Shown here in pieces: positions 25,715 through 27,797 of a DNA stretch of 27,797 nucleotides (its first letter is position 1; each line of letters starts with the position of its first letter). Source of the stretch: a virus; IMG/VR virus record IMGVR_UViG_3300035688_000057, positions 1 through 27,797 of that record. The stretch is one strand, 5' to 3'. Under the pieces are notes generated by a model. That model ran no database searches. It saw nothing but the letters and a program-made list of their open reading frames with translations, and was not told where the DNA came from. The position numbers and the translations under genes were made by a program.

Positions 25715-26596
25715 ATGATTGCCCCCGTTTCAACCCTGAGCGGGTTTCTGGAGGAGACTTATCTAGTCGAACGCTTCATCACGGATGGTGCGGCCGAGCA
25801 GCTCCGGGTCGCGGTACGCACGTTCTGTCGCTTTCTGGGTCGGGACCCGTCGCTGGCGGAACTGTGCAAGACGGACCTGTTAGGGTGGTTGAAGGAAATG
25901 GTGAACACCCGTTCGCCGTCAACGATAAACTCCAAGCGACAGGCGATTTTGAGCGTCTGGCGTGCCGCTGCGGCGGTTGGACTGTCCAGCGACCCGCCGA
26001 GAATCCCGCGTATGGTCGAACCGCAGATTCTTCCTGTAGCGTGGACTCTCGCAGACTTGAATCGCTTGCTAGGTTACTGCGGAACCCTACGGGGCGACTG
26101 GCAAGGACTGCCGGTCTCCCTCGCTTGGAGGATTTTATTGATGGTGCTCTGGGATACGGGGGCCCGAATCAACACCATGCTCTTGGCGAGGGTGGCCGAC
26201 ATCGACCTAGCCCGATGTTCGCTGTTTGTGCCCGCCAGAAACCTCAAGGGCCGCAAGGCGGACAGAGTCTTTCAACTGCACCCTCAGACTGTCGCCTTGG
26301 TGCAGGAAAGCATGGCGTGGCCAAGGGGCAGGCTCTTCCCCTGGCCTTATTCTCGGCGGCACCTCTGGACGGCGTTCGGACGGCTACTGAAGGCGGCTGG
26401 CCTGCCCTGCGACAGACGGCACAAATTCCACTGCATCAGACGGACCAGCGAGAGTTACGCAGCCGAGGCTCGCGGAATCGAGTGGGCTGCGTCAGCAGTA
26501 GGGCACAGCGTCCAAGTGGCACGGCGGTATATCTCGCCACTCATCTATCATGGGCCATCGCTGGTCGAGGCGCTGCCCAGACCAACTTTTCGCTGA
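25715..26596 (+). CDS. int: Tyrosine recombinase / phage integrase
   Basis: The 293-residue enzyme recombines attP with attB for lysogeny. A SAM-like core-binding domain (about 12-95) precedes a catalytic domain with Arg151 (DTGARINTML), Lys181 in the beta hairpin (LKGRKADRVFQL), His239-x-x-Arg242 (FHCIRRTSES), His264 (AVGHSVQVA) and nucleophile Tyr272 (RRYISP). All catalytic residues are present, so it should be active. An in-frame TAG seven codons upstream fixes the start at ATG 25715, with AAGG seven bases before. A long open frame over the same bases is a shadow. Confidence 0.9.
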   Translation: MIAPVSTLSGFLEETYLVERFITDGAAEQLRVAVRTFCRFLGRDPSLAELCKTDLLGWLKEMVNTRSPSTINSKRQAILSVWRAAAAVGLSSDPPRIPRMVEPQILPVAWTLADLNRLLGYCGTLRGDWQGLPVSLAWRILLMVLWDTGARINTMLLARVADIDLARCSLFVPARNLKGRKADRVFQLHPQTVALVQESMAWPRGRLFPWPYSRRHLWTAFGRLLKAAGLPCDRRHKFHCIRRTSESYAAEARGIEWAASAVGHSVQVARRYISPLIYHGPSLVEALPRPTFR

Positions 26597-26749
26597 GGAT
26601 ATCCAGGCGGTGGTATCAGCCGTTAGATTCCGGTTGCGGAGAACGGCCGCGTAAATGTATCCCGGTGATATCCTCACTTTCCAAGTACCACCTGGCGGCG
26701 AGTACACCGGATGGACTGAGTTCCGATCCGGATAGATGTGGTACGGCTG

Positions 26750-26768
26750 AGCCGCCGGGTGGCTTTTT
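26750..26768 (+). terminator. Likely terminator after integrase
   Basis: AGCC-GCCGGGT-GGCT followed by TTTT. The stem is only four pairs. The same core repeats at 26988-27004 with TTTT. Confidence 0.5.
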
Positions 26769-27006
26769 CTCCGTCGCTCCCCTTGTGCGAATTGCGGCCT
26801 GTCTGGACTCCGGAGACAACGGACAGGTGCAACGCATTTTGTTAAACGAGGCATTCGACATGCTGGGACAGCCTGCTGAAGGGCCGGCGGAGAATTTCAT
26901 ACACCATCCGGCGGCCGGTACCCGAGATGGTACTTTCCATGCCATCTCGTTGCGTCGAAAGACGGCCGGAGGTTTGGTCGACCTCTTGCCGCCGGGTGGC
27001 TTTTCA

Positions 27007-27073
27007 GCGCACCGCCGCACACCTCGTGGACAAGCAGGGTGGCCGCAAGATGTGGCAGCGGCGGTGCGCTTTT
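27007..27073 (+). terminator. Large hairpin with T-run
   Basis: GCGCACCGCCGC (27007-27018) pairs perfectly with GCGGCGGTGCGC (27058-27069), followed by TTTT. The 39-base loop is long for an intrinsic terminator. Confidence 0.55.
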
Positions 27074-27089
27074 GTATGCATGTGCGTGC

Positions 27090-27130
27090 GCGGCGGGGGC
27101 TCGGCCCGATGTGGCCCCCGCCGCCTCTTT
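27090..27130 (+). terminator. GC-rich hairpin before the acidic gene
   Basis: GCGGCGGGGGC (27090-27100) pairs perfectly with GCCCCCGCCGC (27114-27124), then CTCTTT. It ends a few bases before the ribosome site of the gene at 27150. Confidence 0.65.
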
Positions 27131-27149
27131 CTCGAAAGGAAAATGACTG

Positions 27150-27293
27150 ATGGCACCCTATGAAGATGATGTAGCTAACGAGGACGACGATGACGACGAG
27201 GATGATGAGTGGAATGACGAACAGGAGGACTGGGACGACGACGATGAACAGGAGGACTGGGACGACGACTTCGACGAAGACGACGATGACTGA
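27150..27293 (+). CDS. Tiny, extremely acidic protein
   Basis: A 47-residue protein from ATG 27150, nine bases after AAAGGA. It is almost only Asp and Glu with a few Trp, Gln and Asn (VANEDDDDDEDDEWNDEQED ...) and contains a direct repeat DEQEDWDDD twice, from a duplicated DNA unit (about 27214-27269). Such charge suggests nucleic-acid mimicry or binding of a basic protein (some phage anti-restriction proteins are DNA mimics); this is inference. An overlapping ATG at 27143 gives only six codons. It is bracketed by GC hairpins on both sides. Confidence 0.65.
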   Translation: MAPYEDDVANEDDDDDEDDEWNDEQEDWDDDDEQEDWDDDFDEDDDD

Positions 27294-27309
27294 CGGCCGT
27301 TGTTTGTGC

Positions 27310-27349
27310 CCCCGCCGCCCAACCATGGCCTGGTGGCGGCGGGGATTTT
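27310..27349 (+). terminator. GC-rich hairpin between acidic gene and RHH-like gene
   Basis: CCCCGCCGCC (27310-27319) pairs perfectly with GGCGGCGGGG (27335-27344), then ATTTT. The AAGGAG of the next gene follows immediately, repeating the hairpin-next-to-ribosome-site layout of the early operon. Confidence 0.7.
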
Positions 27350-27366
27350 AAGGAGCAGAACGTGAG

Positions 27367-27549
27367 ATGAAGAAACCTCTTGCGACTCAGATTGTCGTGC
27401 GATTGACCCGTGCCCAACTGGAGATGGTGGACATTTACCGTAACAACCTGAAAGCGAGAGATGGAAAATACAAACTCACCAGAGAGCGAGCCGTCAGGAA
27501 CCTGTTGGACGAATTTCTCGGAATTGCCATCAAACGAAGGCATTTGTGA
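27367..27549 (+). CDS. Small ribbon-helix-helix-like protein
   Basis: The 60-residue product starts at ATG 27367, 11 bases after AAGGAG. MKKPLATQIVVRLTRAQLEM gives a short beta strand (TQIVVRLT) followed by helices (VDIYRNNL, ERAVRNLLDEFLGIAI), the CopG/Arc-type layout of small DNA-binding dimers. It could be a regulator of the genes around it. Confidence 0.65.
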   Translation: MKKPLATQIVVRLTRAQLEMVDIYRNNLKARDGKYKLTRERAVRNLLDEFLGIAIKRRHL

Positions 27550-27619
27550 GCCTTACTTAATTCTGCCGGACAACTAATCATGATCTAGCCCGGGCGGGCA
27601 TCTTACTCAGGAGAATCCC

Positions 27620-27797
27620 ATGTCAGAACTGATTGTAGAGTTCAAGTTCGAGATCGGTGATGTCGTTTTTTTCAGGACTGCTTCGCATAGTGACGGTAAT
27701 CGCCCTAGACAATTCCTCGTCGAGGAGCAACAGGCCCATCGCTGTTGTGGCGGTGTCCAACTCTTCTACAAACTGGAGGGTGAGCAACTCCCGGCAC
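27620..27797 (+). CDS. Partial phage protein (cut by right edge)
   Basis: The frame starts at ATG 27620, seven bases after AGGAG, and runs off the right end with 59 residues seen. It opens with a beta-rich segment (MSELIVEFKFEIGDVVFFRT), then HRCCGGVQLFYKLEGEQLP. The IGDVVFFRT ... GGVQLFYKL pattern recalls small SH3-like phage and plasmid proteins with an I-G-D-x-V-Y-x-R start; function unknown. A GCCC-GGGC-GGGC hairpin lies upstream (27588-27599). Confidence 0.65.
   Translation, partial: MSELIVEFKFEIGDVVFFRTASHSDGNRPRQFLVEEQQAHRCCGGVQLFYKLEGEQLPA

Larger units (their letters stand above)
26597..27149. other. Non-coding region downstream of integrase, with hairpins and repeats
   Basis: I accept no gene here. 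A 26-codon frame (26655-26735, MYPGDILTFQVPPGGEYTGW ...) reads like a protein fragment but has a poor ribosome site. A 17-base unit GCCGCCGGGTGGCTTTT occurs twice (26751-26767 and 26988-27004). Inverted copies of GAGGATATC (26595-26603 and 26667-26675) and GGTGGTA (26609-26615 and 26686-26692) next to the integrase might be recombinase binding sites of an attachment region. Confidence 0.5.

Noticed and set aside
25645-27150. 501-codon open frame on the plus strand over the integrase gene
   Set aside because: It covers int in another frame and reads as an Arg/Gly/Pro-rich shadow. The integrase frame holds all catalytic residues.

Overview
The window is part of a GC-rich temperate tailed bacteriophage (Caudoviricetes) genome or prophage. 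It carries a tyrosine integrase, a phage-type repressor, a portal, scaffold and capsid block, a large terminase and a dense set of tiny early genes. The host cannot be named. Strong GGAGG-type ribosome binding sites show it is a bacterium that uses Shine-Dalgarno initiation, and nothing I see points to one phylum. Both ends cut through genes.

Left third (about 1-10.5 kb, all minus strand, read right to left). The packaging operon starts at 10538: a putative small-terminase-position protein, two small proteins, the large terminase (9301-6449), a 95-aa protein and a tRNA-Met(CAU). A strong terminator (5960-5922) follows. The virion block comes next: portal, a small connector-region protein, scaffold, major capsid protein, a lectin-like virion protein and two small proteins running off the left edge. 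Many of these genes overlap by ATGA, GTGA or TGATG, so translation is coupled. The terminase is interrupted by a 304-residue intein placed right after the third nuclease aspartate (HGD). Inside this intein, a complete HNH homing endonuclease is encoded in a different reading frame (7298-6699) while the terminase/intein frame stays open straight through. This is the most unusual feature of the window.

Middle (10.5-18.3 kb). A regulatory gap with palindromes and a free-standing HNH nuclease gene (minus) separate the late genes from a long plus-strand early operon. That operon holds about 18 small genes: XRE regulators, zinc-ribbon proteins, a clamp-loader-like AAA+ ATPase, a duplicated 57-aa paralog pair, and many unknowns. 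Near its start lies an iteron-like array (12518-12595). Many early genes have a short perfect GC hairpin, often with a GNRA-type tetraloop, placed directly before the Shine-Dalgarno sequence.

Right third (18.3-27.8 kb). A minus-strand pair (HigA-like regulator and coiled-coil protein) is followed by a mostly non-coding stretch with a predicted small RNA. Next come a ribbon-helix-helix protein, an IS1-like transposase with a structured leader, and thymidylate kinase. A tiny minus-strand operon and a roughly 750-base non-coding, highly structured region lead to a small secreted protein. The lysogeny module follows: an XRE repressor on a probably leaderless mRNA, twin TACCA-N4-TGGTA operators inside two promoters, two ParB-fold proteins and the integrase. 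The right edge has strong hairpins, a very acidic 47-aa protein, a ribbon-helix-helix-like protein and one truncated gene.

Expected working: the repressor binds both operators and silences its own promoter and the ParB-like operon; the early operon supplies regulators, replication help (AAA+ ATPase) and nucleotide supply (thymidylate kinase); the minus-strand operons package and build the virion.
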